From Sanguinoderma infundibulare (lineage: Eukaryota; Basidiomycota; Agaricomycetes; Polyporales; Polyporaceae): a stretch of 64,000 bases of DNA. Each line of letters begins with the position of its first letter. Within the stretch, counting starts at the first letter, position 1. A program made the translations under genes and the position numbers. Under the pieces are notes generated by a model, which was given only the letters and a program-made list of their open reading frames with translations, was not told the DNA's origin and did not search any database. Of this stretch, positions 21,398 through 32,684 are shown one piece after another. The DNA lies in assembly GCA_032821775.1 (NCBI GenBank), contig JAVLRN010000005.1, positions 62,001 to 126,000 on the forward strand. The letters are read 5' to 3'.

Positions 21398-22646
21398 TTA
21401 CTTTCTCTCCTTCTTGATCTTCTTGTCGTTCTTCGGTGTGTCAGTATTGGTCGTCTTCGTGGGTGTGTCATGGGCCTCTTCCTACGGAAAGGTGAGTCTC
21501 TGGTGAAGGGATGGATGAGTATCGAAAACTTACCTGTTTGCGCTTGCGTGTCTTAGGCATCTCGACGTCGGCCTCCTTTGCCTTCGCCTTGCCCTTATCC
21601 GACTTCTTGATGGGGCTGTCATCACGGCGCGAGGACCCTGCCTTACGGTCGGGGTGACCACCAGCGCCACGCGAAGCCGACAACGACGGTGCCACGATGG
21701 GCTCCTCATCGTCGCTCCCCATGACGCGAGGCTCCTTCTTGATCTTGACGATGCGCTCGTTCTTGAGCTTCATAGAACCCTTCACAGACCTCGGGGTGGC
21801 CTTCGGGGCGACCTTCGGGGTGGCCTTCGGGGTGGTCTTCGGGGCAGGCTTCGCGTGACGCTTCTTCTTCTTGTCGGCCTCGGAGTCGCTGTCGTCAACG
21901 ACGATGGGCTCATCCTTGAGTTTCACATCGGCCTTGGTCTTTGATTTGGCGATGGGCTGGTTGTCGTCTTCAGAGTCGGTGTGAACACTGCGATTGGGAG
22001 CCGAGGAGAACTCAGCCTCGACGGAGCCGTCGGAGAGCACATCGTCTTGGTTGCTGTCGGTATCAGGCTGGCTTGGCACACCCTCGTCGCCGATGCCAAC
22101 GGGGACGTTCTTAGGGTCGATGCTGTCCAATGCCAAGTCGGGGAAGAGTTGTTCGTACACGCGGGCCTGTACCACAGAGAGGGACTGCTCAAGCCGCGTG
22201 AGGCAGCGGGTGGACTTGTCGAACGCCACCCCGAGTAAGGAGAGGTGGCGTATCACGACAGCATCGTCAATGCGGACGAAGCGACCTGTTATCATGGTCA
22301 ATAGGATATGCAAGAGGAAAGGCGGGATGGACATACCTCGAGCAGCACTGCAGTGCTCAATTCCCCGGTGCTCGCACTGTTCGCAGGTGATCTCCCCATC
22401 CTTGTACTTGCAGACATGGCCGAGCGACGATTGGAAGCATTGAAAGCAGGGTGGGAGGACGTCCTCGTCCTCATCCTCGTCCTCATTGTCGCTGGAGGAA
22501 GCCGGGGTGGCGGGAGTATTGGGGGTGATGGGCTGATCTGTCTGGGGAGGGGGTGACTGGGCATTGGGGGGAGGGGAAGTGTGGGATGTGGCCTTCGGGG
22601 GGGAGTTGTCGTGGGTTTGCTGTTTGGCGGGAGGGCTAGGCAACAT
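21398..22646 (-). CDS. Cys-cluster protein with charged tail, paralogue B
   Basis: The gene starts at ATG 22646 (MLPSPPAKQQTHDNSPPK). A Pro/Ser/Thr-rich N-terminus and an acidic patch precede a cysteine cluster: PPCFQCFQSSLGHVCKYKDG and ITCEQCEHRGIEHCSAARG. A 51-nt GTATGT...ACAG stretch, open in frame, is probably an intron. Then comes a helical region (RLEQSLSVVQARVYEQLFP) and a long Lys/Glu/Asp/Ser-rich tail with PKATPKVAPKATPRS repeats. The last intron (GTAAGT...CGTAG) leads to a short basic exon ending NDKKIKKERK at 21398. Cysteine spacing and overall order match the damaged neighbour at 19686-20843, so these are tandem paralogues. Zinc binding and a nuclear location are inference from cysteines and basic stretches. 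The reading frame is intact. Confidence 0.6.
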
Positions 22647-23819
22647 GGTGGAGATGGGGAGATGGTGGCGAGGGTTGGGAGGATGCCACAGCGAGGCAGA
22701 GAAGACTTAAACACCGTCGGCCTGGCCGGGATGGACATCCTCAATCATCCTCACAGTGCGACAGCCCTTGAACTCCGTCGAGTACCCCAGTTAGAAGCCA
22801 TCATGACAAATTCTAACCGGAGGTTCCGCAGTTTGAAACCGAGATCCTATATATGGACAGGGCGGCCGGCCACGAGGGTAATGACATCACCGGTTCGCGT
22901 GGCCTGTCACTCGCGTGACTGGTTGCTCACGTGGACGACGCTGGTGCCTGCAAGAAGACACAGCCATCAGATGGCATGAGACAGGGATCAACAGTCTTGC
23001 TCATGTGGAGTTTGGTAAGCCTGATCCCAGGGATAGAGTCATTTGATGATGTCATAGGTCGTGCGACGAATATGAGACCATTGACACAGACGAAGCGACA
23101 CAGAGTTCGAGATGTCAGGAAGCAATGCTATACGACCAAGCTTTTCACAACGATGTACATATATTCATCTATTTCCGAACGCCTGGACGTGCTCCAAGCG
23201 TACCAGTCAGCCTGGGGCACCTCGTCTTCGACCGTGGATGGCGTGCCCTATTCCTGGAACACGGAATCATGGCGCACTACGCTCGATGAGTTTGGGGTTG
23301 ATGCCGAGGTGCGAATTGAGGAGTGCAGCAGTGCGCGGCTGGGAGCACTTGTCGATGACACCGTTTTTGGGCTGGACGTGGGTGGTGAGCAGAAATAAGC
23401 ATGCCTTGTAGACGAATGGTGTACCTTTGCGAGGGACAATTTCCCCCCGCTGAGCCAGGCTGGCACCACAAAACGGCACTTTGGGCCCTTCTGATTCGTG
23501 ATCTCGCATCCAATATTCACGATGGCCTACAGGAATTAACGATAAGGATATGAATAAAGGGGAACAGCTCACCGTCTCGAAGGCGGTCCAGGGGATGGGG
23601 ACGCGCACACGTCCTCTGATGGTGAAAAGCCTGGCCAAAGTCTGGAAGAAGATGAGGAAGCGGCAAGCATGAATACTCAAATGGACGTACCTCATAGTGA
23701 TGGGTTGCAAGGCGGGGATGCATGGGGAGGGGAATTCTGAAGAGTACAGCAGAAGGAAGAGGTTAGCAAGACGAACCCGAGCGAACAAATGAGAGGAGCA
23801 AACATCGACGCGCACAGGG
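22647..23819. other. Intergenic stretch with a protein-like fragment
   Basis: A TATA-like tatatat lies near 22850, about 200 bp upstream of paralogue B on the opposite strand. On the plus strand, 23160-23398 reads RLDVLQAYQSAWGTSSS and VDGVPYSWNTESWRTTLDEF, loosely like the C-terminal part of Agaricomycete F-box proteins. It has no convincing start or partner exons. I see no complete gene. Confidence 0.35.
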
Positions 23820-24500
23820 ACGACGTCCACGTGTGGACGTCCGTCGAACGGACATTTGTCCCCGCAGATGCATGCCCAAACACCGACGCGCGCATGCCCT
23901 GACACTGATGCGCGCGGGGACAATGGCGGAGTGTGGACATGCGCAGACATGGGCACGCGTCGATGGGAAGTTGGTCCCCGCCGATGCATGCCCGAACAAG
24001 GAGGGGCGCGGGGACGATGGCAACGTGTGGACGTGCATGGACGTGGGCATGCGTCGACAGGACGTTGGTCCCCGCTGACACGTGCCTGAACAAGGAGGGG
24101 CGTGGGGACGATGGCAACGCATGGACGTGCGTGCCCGAACATCGACACAGGGACAAGGTCGACAGGGCGAACGTCCCCCCTCCATGTGGGGACAACGTCG
24201 ACAGGATGTTCATCCACGCGCACAAATGTGGAAGCGTGGACGAACGTCCACGGCCGCCGAACGTCAACGCGGAGACAGGACATTCATCCACACGTGCAAA
24301 TGTGGACGAGTGGACGAACATCCATGGGGGCGCGTGGACCAACATGTCAAAGCGGGGCCGGCCGTGAACATCCCCAGGGCAAACATCCCCCCTCCATGCG
24401 AGGACGACGTCAACAGGATGAATGTCCACGGCCACCGAACGTTGACGTGGAGCCGGGACGTTCGCCCATGCAGGGCAAACATCCATGCCAGCGAACGTTG
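23820..24500. repeat. GC-rich minisatellite with about 95-bp and about 215-bp higher-order units
   Basis: Units such as gcccgaacaaggaggggcg (about 23985 and 24082) recur with variants about every 95 bp. A longer unit, recognisable by cccccctccatg (about 24174 and 24388), recurs after about 215 bp and contains gtggacgaacgtccacg-like blocks. The repeats leave long open frames on both strands that read as Val/Asp/Arg/Pro-rich peptides. These are products of repetition, not evidence of a gene. Confidence 0.75.
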
Positions 24501-25057
24501 ACCGAGGGACAACGTCCACAGCGGCGAACGTGCACACGCCTAAGGGCTATGCAGATGGGGGTGGAGAGCGAGAGGGAAGAGAAGACGAGAGTGAGTACTC
24601 ACATTGGCTGGATTGAACGACAGCAGGGGGCGTGGATGCGTGGAGGGCGGGATGGGGCACTGGCAGAACGCATAGACGTGTAGACGTGTAGACGTGCGGT
24701 GGGGGAAGTCATTCCCGTGCCATTGTGTTCTCAGCATGGGCAGATTCGCTGTTGAGTATGTCACCGTCTCCCATTCAGCTGTTGCAACTTGTGTCTGACA
24801 TTGGTGCGACAGTCATCCAGGATACGTTGACAGCGAATGGTGCATTAGTCAACTCAGCTCTTCATCCCAACAAACTGACATCGTATTTGTAGGTATCAGT
24901 TGCTTGCGGATCGACCAAAATACCCGGACGCAGAATGCCACGAAGAAGTTCTGCATTGACCCTACTATTAGCGTATGTAGAATATATCTAAATATATTTG
25001 TTGGTTGAATGTCTGGGGGACGTATGTGGCACACAGGGGGGAGGGTGCCTCCCGCTT

Positions 25058-25485
25058 GCTCGAAATATTTGGAGATATTCGGGGGGGAGGGTGCCTCCCG
25101 CTTGCTCGAAATATTTGGAGATATTCGGGGGGGACGTCCCTCCCGCTTGCTCAAAATATTCAGAAATATTTGGGGGGATGTCACGGTCCCTCCCACGTCC
25201 TCGAAATATTCGGAAATATTTGGGGGGACGTCCCTCCCGCGTCCTCGAAATATTTGGAGATATTCGGGAGACACATCAACTAGAAGCGCCTCGTCCTTCG
25301 TAACGGCGGGCGAAATATTTCAGGATATTTGGGGGAGTCCCCTGGGGGAGTATCTACTACATCGACGACGACGTCCACAGGATGAGACAAATATTTGTAA
25401 GTACAGCCGAAATATTTGAAGTGACACCCGGATGACACGTCGAAATATGTCGGGGGGAAGCACGAAATATTTGGGGGGCCATTGA
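25058..25485. repeat. Minisatellite with an AAATATTT palindromic core
   Basis: Units of about 44-50 bp begin cgaaatattt and continue with ggagatattcggggg then cctcccgc. Starts are seen near 25061, 25107, 25152, 25202 and 25246, and more degenerate copies of gaaatatt continue to about 25475. Each unit contains the self-complementary AAATATTT. The array ends at the 3' end of the RWD gene, whose last exon itself contains GAAATATTTGTGG. Confidence 0.85.
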
Positions 25486-25521
25486 TAGTCATTGGACTAA
25501 AAAATTTGCGTATAACTATAA

Positions 25522-26166
25522 CTAACGTTCCACAAATATTTCACGGACCGACATCCCTGACGGCACCCAGAGCAATGTACGTCCTGAGAACGGTTCCGAA
25601 TAACGGTCGTCCACGCAGTAAAGCTCGATGTGTCGCGAGAGGAGCTGGAGTTGGGGAGGCGCGGAGGCCGAGTACGCGGGCGGGAGAGATACGAGGATGA
25701 GGACGAGATGCGAGGGCTGGGAGGTGTCGTCCGAGTCGATGCTGTAGTCACGGCATGGATATTAGAGACGGATCGCGCGCAAATGGTCTGTGCAGACGTA
25801 CCTGAGGGTGATCTCATAACGTATGGTTCCCAGCTCGATGCGGTTGGGATTCGAGCTCTAACCGCCGGGTTCGGGCGAATTGCTGCTCGCTCGCTCAGAG
25901 GGTTTCCAGATAGCGACTGCTTCATTTCCGTAGATACTCTGGAGCACTGGAGATTGTTTGGCAGGATCGTAATGCATGGCGAGGGAGGAGTGGGTGACGG
26001 GCGACGGAGAGGCAGGCTAGGGATGGTGAGGGCGCTGCGCCAACGGCCGCCAGAGATAGGAAGGGCGCGCACCACCGAGTTCGGACGAGATGGACTCACG
26101 TGTGGGATCGGGGCCCGTGGAGAGCTGTGCGATGAGGTCCTCGATGGAGCCCGGCGTCGAGGTCAT
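25522..26166 (-). pseudogene. RWD-domain protein with one in-frame TAG
   Basis: Three exons join in phase: 26166-26100, 25946-25802 and 25741-25522, giving 144 codons. The start MTSTPGSIEDLIAQLSTG leads to LLQSIYGNEAVAIWKPSER, the characteristic opening of RWD domains. IELGTIRYEITLR and LVLILVSLPPAYSASAPPQL follow, carrying the LPPxY and PPQLQLLS-type features of the fold, and it ends VPSGMSVREIFVER. RWD proteins act as protein-interaction modules in ubiquitin and translation-control complexes. A TAG at 25858-25860 interrupts exon 2 and no splicing alternative removes it. The first intron (153 nt) is longer than usual here. The family call is good; whether the gene works is doubtful. The neighbouring minisatellite begins right at its stop codon. 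Confidence 0.6.
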
Positions 26167-27326
26167 CGTATCCGGTGAACACTGCAGGCAGGACGTTGGA
26201 GCAAAGAGCCGCCAAGCTAAGCGCGCGAGAAAGTACGGTGGCCGAGCAGGATCACGTTGAAAAACTTATTTTCGCGTAGTTCTTTCTTGACGTCCGAACG
26301 CTCGGAACATATCAGTCCGCGGAGAATGACACAGAAGGGCGGCAGCCAGGCGTCGCATATTGTCGCAGAATTAGGAGGGAAGCTGACAGGAACTGAGAGC
26401 CCGGGATAGGCTACGGTCGGCGGTCGCAAGACGCAGAACGGCGGGTCGGAAGGCCAAAAGTTGAGCATTTGTATCGCTGAGGGCGTAAATAATTATCTAT
26501 AGCTTGAAATATGGCCAGTTGTGTGTGCCAGAGCCTCTTTTTGCAGTGGGACGATCGGACATGGTGGTAGTGGAGAGAAAGGTCATGAAGCGCTCAAGCT
26601 CGGGGCACCGACCACTACCTCCGTCAAAAAAGCGCCCGCCTGCCGCTTGGTCCTGTCGGTGCGATATCATAGCCGCGCTTCTTCCACTGTGTCCCCCTTG
26701 CCCCGGGCCTCTTCAAGTGCACATACCTCAACAGACTGGGGTGCGTGTGCGCCCGGCGATATCGCTGTTCGAGTCTGAGATCTTCAAGTTTGGCCTTCTT
26801 CGCCTTGAAGTTTCCCCCGCAAACGTGCTTGCCTTCTCAAGTTATTTATAGCTCTGTTCACAAAGACAGGCCCTCCAGACCTGGAAGAAAACTTGTTCAA
26901 GTCGGCTACATAGACAGCTGACCTCGATGGGAGCCCTAGACGCTCCGGCGCACTGGCACCATTTCGCAAGGGAGGCGCCACGTCGACACCGATCTAGCAG
27001 TAGGACACTCCAATGGACCACCCAGCGCGATCACCGCGGCTCCCCGCAGGCGGTCAGCTACGTTCGAGCGTCCAATGTAAGGCAGGCAGGCTCGCAGGAT
27101 TCCGAATCTGTTGGACTCGCCACCGCACTAAGAAATTAATTCGTGGATCCTGGCACGATCCTCGACGCAGAGGTATGTAACGGCTAGCATTTCAGAATCA
27201 TTAAACGCTATCGCTGACCCATGCTTCCCTCCGCATCAACCCCGCGCTCATCGTGGTTCACCGACCGTGCCCCCAGCCAAGATGCCCTGACGCCCTGTCC
27301 TAAACACGCACCAACAACTGCTCGCA
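26167..27326. other. Intergenic region, no gene recognised
   Basis: Several short open frames on both strands (for example 26504-26851 plus and 26784-26981 minus) have no recognisable motif, start context or splice partners. The right end is the promoter region of the metallophosphatase gene. Confidence 0.4.
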
Positions 27327-27334
27327 TATAAAAA
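27327..27334 (+). promoter_or_regulatory. TATA box of the metallophosphatase gene
   Basis: TATAAAAA lies 76 bp upstream of the ATG at 27403, followed by a pyrimidine-rich leader typical of strongly expressed fungal genes. Confidence 0.6.
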
Positions 27335-27402
27335 CTCGTGCATCATGCTTGTCTTCGTCAACCGTCCTACTCCCTCTGCACCGGTCTACTCCTTTCGCGA
27401 CG

Positions 27403-30190
27403 ATGTTGCTCACCTCGTTGCTCGCGCTCTCCCTGGCGGCGCTTGCAGTTCGGGCGTGTCCGGGTGAAGAATACGGCCATGCCGATGCGCCTCAACATTC
27501 GTGGAGCGCATACCCTCAGACCCAACTCACGCCACCGAGCAAGCCGCTTGTCTGGGCCGATGTCAATATCATTCACACCACCGACAGCCATGGTTGGCTG
27601 CTCGGACACCAGAAGACGTCCTTCCCGGAGCCTAACTACAGGTGTGTACCTGACGCCGCATGCGGCCCAGTGACGCAAAGCTGAATGGTTGCGTAGTGGC
27701 GATCTGGGAGATTTCGCATCATTTATCACCCATATGAAGGGGCTCGCTATCGTGAGTGATAGGCGTTGGCTCCAAAACAAGAGCCTGACTTGGGCTTCGG
27801 CTGTACTGTACTAGCAAAAGGATGTCGACCTGCTCTTGGTCGACTCCGGCGATCTGCATGACGGTGAGTATAGACTACCTGCGGTGTCGCCTTTAGTCTT
27901 TGCTCACGGATGCCACTGGTAGGTACCGGCCTTACTGACGGCTACCCTCCGGGCGGTGTCGACGCGCATGAGGTGAGGGCAAAGACGTGCATATATGCGG
28001 TCTGCGAGACGCTGACTTGTGAGCCCAGACGAACAAGTTCATGTTTGACTTGCCGTACGACATCATGGCGATCGGCAAGTAAGTACAGGCTTGCTGTTTC
28101 CAATAGGTCGATGCTCACTAAAGTTACAGCCACGAACTATACGTCTACGCGAATACGCTCGACATGTACAAGACCTTCGCCCCGAAGATGAACGGACGTT
28201 ACCTCTCGTCCAACGCGAACATCACTGTCACGGACAACCAAGGCAATACCGTCAGCGTACCCGTCGGAGGTCAGCATCATGTTCCCCTTCCATGTGTCTA
28301 CAGACAGCTAAGATGTTGAACCCACACAGAGCGCTTCGCCAAGTTCACCACCCGCAAGTACGTACAGGACAGGCCAATACGTACTATTCGAGGCTGACGC
28401 AGTGCGTATGAATAAGGGGCCGCAAGGTCACGTCTCTCGGCGTTCTTTTCGACTTCACCGGCAATGATGTCAACACGACCGTGCAGAAGGTGGAGGAGAT
28501 GGTCAAGGAGCAGTGGGTTCGTCGGCTGGCGAATCTTTCCGCGCGCCCGTGTCATTCATCCAGTGGTCCGTATTTGACAGTTCACGGAGGCGATTAAGGA
28601 CGAGCCCGATTTCTTCCTTCTTGTGGGGTACGTCGATTCGCCAGGGTGCCTATCGGCGATCGGCGGGGCTGACGCGTACTGTGTCTGTGATGTTGTTGTA
28701 TGCAGGCATATGCCGGTGGCACGGACAGATAACTGTGAGTGTTGTTGGACCCTGTCCCGTTCAGGGCTGCATGCTTACCGTGACACAGGGCCGACTGTTT
28801 TCAATGCGATTCGTGCTGTCCACCCCACGACGCCTATCCTTATTTTCGGAGGTCGGCTACTTTAATTGTGATTCCACTTGTTGCTCTTAGGTACTCATGT
28901 CCGCGCCTTGCTAGGTCACACGCACATTCGTGACTGCGGTAAGGGTCAAATGCGCATTCAATTTTCTGCATGATCTGATCTTATTATGCAGTCCAATACG
29001 ATGGCCGGTCTATGGCGCTCGAGAGCGGACGGTACATGGAGACTGTCGGCTGGATGAGTAAGTCTCTGTCTCTGTCTCTGGGATGTATTCTAACGTCGCA
29101 GTGAAGGCGCAAACCTCGATAAGAAGGGCTCAACCAAGGACATCACCTTCTCCCGCCGCTACCTCGACCCTAACCGTGTGACCTACGAGGTGTGTTTGCG
29201 TGGCATTCGCCCAGGCTGACGTCTTTTGACTGAAGCCTCGTTGCAGTACCACACCGGCCGTAACAACTTCACGTTTGACACGAATCAGGGCAAGCTCTTC
29301 ACGAAGGGCCTTAACGAGCTTGCAGTGCGCTTCAACCTCAGTTACGAGTTTGGTGTCGCGCCGCAGGACTACACCATCACTCAGTAAGCACCCACTCCCC
29401 CCCTCGATGCCTCGCTGATACCTCGCGACCTAGGGTGCCCTACCCGTCCGACCACTCCCTCCTCTCCCTCCTCGGCAAGGCGATGCAATACTCACTCACG
29501 CTCAACAACCCGCGCGGTGCTATCCCGAACATCATGATCACGATCTCGGGCTCGCAGCGGTTCGACGTGTACTCGGGGCCGTTCACGAAGAACGACGAAC
29601 TGACGGCGTCGCCGTTCGCCGACCCGTTCCTCTACATCCCGAACGTCACCCTCTCCGTCGCCAACAAGGTCCTCCCCGCGCTGAATGACGCCGGCGCCGA
29701 CAATATTCGCGCCACTGGAGCCGAGTCCGACGCCGAGGCGTATGCGCGGGGAGAGGTCGATATGGTGTACCGCGCGTGGCTCGGGGAGATGGACCGGAGG
29801 CGCGACGGGTCTGAGCGTCGCGCCGCGCAGAAATTGACGCTCGGCTACGTCACCCACGACGTGCGTTCCCCATGCTGTATCGTTGGTCTCTCGCTAACTT
29901 GAACAAATGTGACTCGTCTGCAGTCCTGCCCCGGGGTCGGCGACGACACCCTGCACTCTCCGCTGGCGCACTTCGACGTGCCCGACTTCGTCGGGACGGA
30001 CGCGCCGGCAGGCGTGGCGGACGACGAGCCGGTCGACCTCGTCTTCGTCAGCTTCATCGAGAAGCAGCTGATCGGGGTCCTCAACGGGCTGCAGAGCGAG
30101 AAGAGGTACACGAGCGCGGACGTACATCGGTACTCGGACGTGCTCGGGAACGCGCTCCTCGGGCTGTATGCGGAGAAGTACTGGAACTGA
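27403..30190 (+). CDS. Secreted calcineurin-like metallophosphatase (5'-nucleotidase family)
   Basis: The protein begins with a signal peptide (MLLTSLLALSLAALAVRA). All five metallophosphoesterase blocks can be assembled from short exons: NIIHTTDSHGWLLGH (27560s), LLLVDSGDLHDG (27830s), IMAIGNHELY (28060-28140), a HMPVA segment (28710s) and ALLGHTHIRDC (28900s). These supply the Asp, His and Asn ligands of the dinuclear metal centre. A C-terminal 5'-nucleotidase-type region follows (YPSDHSLLSLLGKAMQYS, DVYSGPFTKNDELTASPFAD), ending GLYAEKYWN. The gene has about 14 exons with introns near 50-60 nt, many in the metal-binding half. The closest known group is fungal secreted Ser/Thr phosphatase-like/5'-nucleotidase proteins such as yeast YHR202W. 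It probably hydrolyses phosphomonoesters outside the plasma membrane. No break was seen. Confidence 0.88.
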
Positions 30191-30948
30191 GGTGGCGTTC
30201 GTGTTCATGCGTGTTAGTTTTCTTGTCGTCGGTCTCTTCTTTGGGCCAACATCTACGTGTACGAGGTGCCCCAGCTCAAGCTCGCCCAGGCCAAAAGCGA
30301 GGTTCGCCTCCAGTCCGATTTGAAGGCGACTACTGGGTCCCGTGGGGAGGGAAATAGGCGAATTCCGCAGGTTGTTCATCGACCCTCCTTGTAAGATTAC
30401 TAGAAATTAGTAGATATATGCAGACGGCTGCCGGTGGCCAGAGGCGAAGGCAGTGAAAGTGCGGTGGTTTGAATGGTCGGTGGCGTGGGAGCTTCTTCCG
30501 GTATGGTCCGGCCACGTTCATCTCATGATCACATAGCGCCCCGAGATATTCGGAGCGGAAGTTGTTCGCACTCGCTGGGATGACCCCCATTTATTAGTGA
30601 GTCGCCGTTAGTCCTCACATGCTACGATGGACTAATGGGAGAAACATGTCAACGCTAACGATATCGTGGACAGCGTCATTAGCGCCACGCCCTTGTAAAC
30701 GGAAATGCGAAGACCGTCTCGCGGGAGGTGATTGGCAGCCGGAGACAGTCGAGCCGCAAGACATGTTGAACTGGATGATTCTGGACGAGTTGTGTAACAG
30801 GGATGAGTTGGAACGCGCTTCAGTACGGGACCAGGCGAGAAGCGGTTGGTGCAGGATCGTTGACCGTGAGGTTGGTCCTCCCCTTGACATGATTCTCTAC
30901 GCATCCTGATCTGACCTCTTTCCTGACTTCCTCTTAGATCGAGAGGGG
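30191..30948. other. Intergenic region with a possible gene relic
   Basis: The plus-strand open frame 30619-30909 contains DWQPETVEPQDMLNWMILDE, which faintly recalls the PNDMLQWLLDE segment of fungal cytochrome P450s. It has no heme-binding cysteine or other P450 blocks. I treat it as an unconfirmed relic. The rest is spacer. Confidence 0.3.
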
Positions 30949-30956
30949 CTATAAAG
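30949..30956 (+). promoter_or_regulatory. TATA box of the 31071 gene
   Basis: CTATAAAG lies about 120 bp upstream of the ATG at 31071 in otherwise GC-rich sequence. Confidence 0.5.
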
Positions 30957-31070
30957 CGAGCGGCCTTGGCACGTGAACCAATGCGGATGACATTTCGAGC
31001 ACTGGCAGCCGCACTGGCCAGCCTTAACCCGAATTGACGACGCTGCAAATCTCCCTACGTTCCAGCAACC

Positions 31071-32684
31071 ATGCAGCACTCTCTGAACCTCGATGTCCTT
31101 CTCCAGGTCATTCGGCTTTCAACTCGACCGGTTGCTCTGGCCACCATGTCCACTTGTCGCTTTCTTCGACACGAAGGCGCGAAAGTCCTGCTCGAGGACC
31201 TGAAGCAAGTCTCGATAGCCGATGCCAATCGCCTTACAGCATTCCTCGACTTTCTTCAGGCTGAAGACCCCTTGCGGTTCCGATACGTGCGCGGCCTTAG
31301 GCTGCGCATGCGGTGGTCCGAGTCTGTCCCTACAGCCATCTCCGAGCGTCTGGCGGTCGCATTCCCCAAGATGTCACGCCTCGAAGTCTTCGCCCACCAA
31401 GATTTCGACGCGTTCCTACAGTCATACTCAGACCTCCCATCCAATTTCTCCTCTCTAACCTCTTTGAAACACCTGTCCTTGTCCTCCATCGGACTACTTG
31501 GATGTAGCACGCTGAAGACCCTGCACTCGACGCTTACCTCTGTCAGCCTCGACTTCTGCACGCAGGTTTCTGACGGTGGTCACTTCTGGGATTCGCTCAC
31601 CCTCGACCAACGCGATAAGTACCACCCTCTGCAGCTCTTGGCCCCATCAGCAGCCACCCTCGAGGAGCTCACAGTGCGCCTGCACAACGCTACCCATGTC
31701 GACCTGTCCTCCCCGAACGCGTCGTACCCGACGTACCCCAATCTCCGTCGAATCCGGGTCGAGGAAGACCTCATCCTCGCCCTTCACCCATACATCGCAG
31801 CGGCCCAGAAGCCTGACGCCCTGACGATCGAGATCGTCAACGACCGCTTCCACGTCTCTGACCCGGAATTCGCAGCCCTTGAAATCGCGAGCTGCCAAGC
31901 CTACCGCAATCTTCGCTTGGCCGCGAGTGGCGGAACCGGACTTGGAGCACTCGTGCTGGGCGAGTTCCGCGGATCGCTTGCCGACCTCTACGACGCCGCG
32001 CTCACCTGCCGTATCCTCCGGGTCGTCATCACCGAGGTCCCGTCAGTGTGCCCGCCCGACGCGCTCGCTGCCTGTCTCGCGTACGCGCGGCCGGCCACGC
32101 TCGACATGTACTACCACGGTACACCGCTCGTGGACGCCATCGAGGCGATCGCCGGGGCGCTGCTCACGGACCACGCCGGAGACGACCTAGTGCAACTCAG
32201 GGCGGAGCTCTGGCTGCGCCCCGAGGAGAGCGACTTGGACTCGTTGGACTTCGGGCACATAATGGTGAGCGTCGGACTTCGGACGTTGGAGGGCGTGACC
32301 TGGTGTGACTGATCGGGGGTTGGACGCTTCTAGACAGATCTCCAGGCGAAGGTAGTCCGACTGGCGAAACTGGAGGACCTCACGCTCATCGTGCACTGCT
32401 CTTTTTCGACATACCTGGTGCGGAATTCGAGCGCGCAGCGTACAGCGGCGGCCGCCCACGGCCTGCTGTGGCCCGTGGGCACCACCCCTTCGGAACTGGA
32501 CTTGACTCTGTTAGAGCGTACGCTGGATCAGTTCGACCCGGAACGTTTCGTGATGCGGCTTTGTGCCGCCATGCCATCGTTGACGACCGTGGCGATCCTC
32601 GTCGAGAATCCGGGCCACCAAGGGTGGAGAGAAGGGACGTTTGCGCCGGGGACTGGCGTCAGATACTCGGAGACTCAGAGCTAG
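31071..32684 (+). CDS. F-box/LRR-like protein, paralogue 1
   Basis: Two exons (31071-32264 and 32334-32684) join in phase over a 69-nt intron to give 514 residues. The N-terminus (NLDVLLQVIRLSTRPVALA, then MSTCRFLRHEGAKVLLEDL) has the spacing of a degenerate F-box. The rest contains irregular Leu-rich segments (LTSLKHLSLSSIGLLGCSTL, ATLEELTVRLHNATHVDL) typical of Agaricomycete F-box-like families. Such proteins are substrate adaptors of SCF ubiquitin ligases, although many members of expanded basidiomycete families have no known target. It shares layout with the gene at 52359-53871, including the CR-L-HEGAK block. The reading frame is intact and a TATA box lies upstream. Confidence 0.75.

Noticed and set aside
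22931..23398. F-box protein C-terminus
   Set aside because: The YQSAW-type resemblance is too short and there are no neighbouring exons.
23267..24537. Long minus-strand open frames over the minisatellite
   Set aside because: Repeats without stops create them. The translations are repetitive and lack any family feature or splice context.
25058..25485. CRISPR-like array of short repeats
   Set aside because: Units are degenerate, spacers are not unique and the genome is fungal, so this is a minisatellite.
25630..26178. 182-codon plus-strand open frame
   Set aside because: It is antisense to the RWD gene, whose exons give a recognisable domain and canonical introns.
30619..30909. Cytochrome P450 fragment
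   Set aside because: Only a weak resemblance to one P450 segment is present, with no heme-binding block, so it is kept as an unconfirmed relic only.
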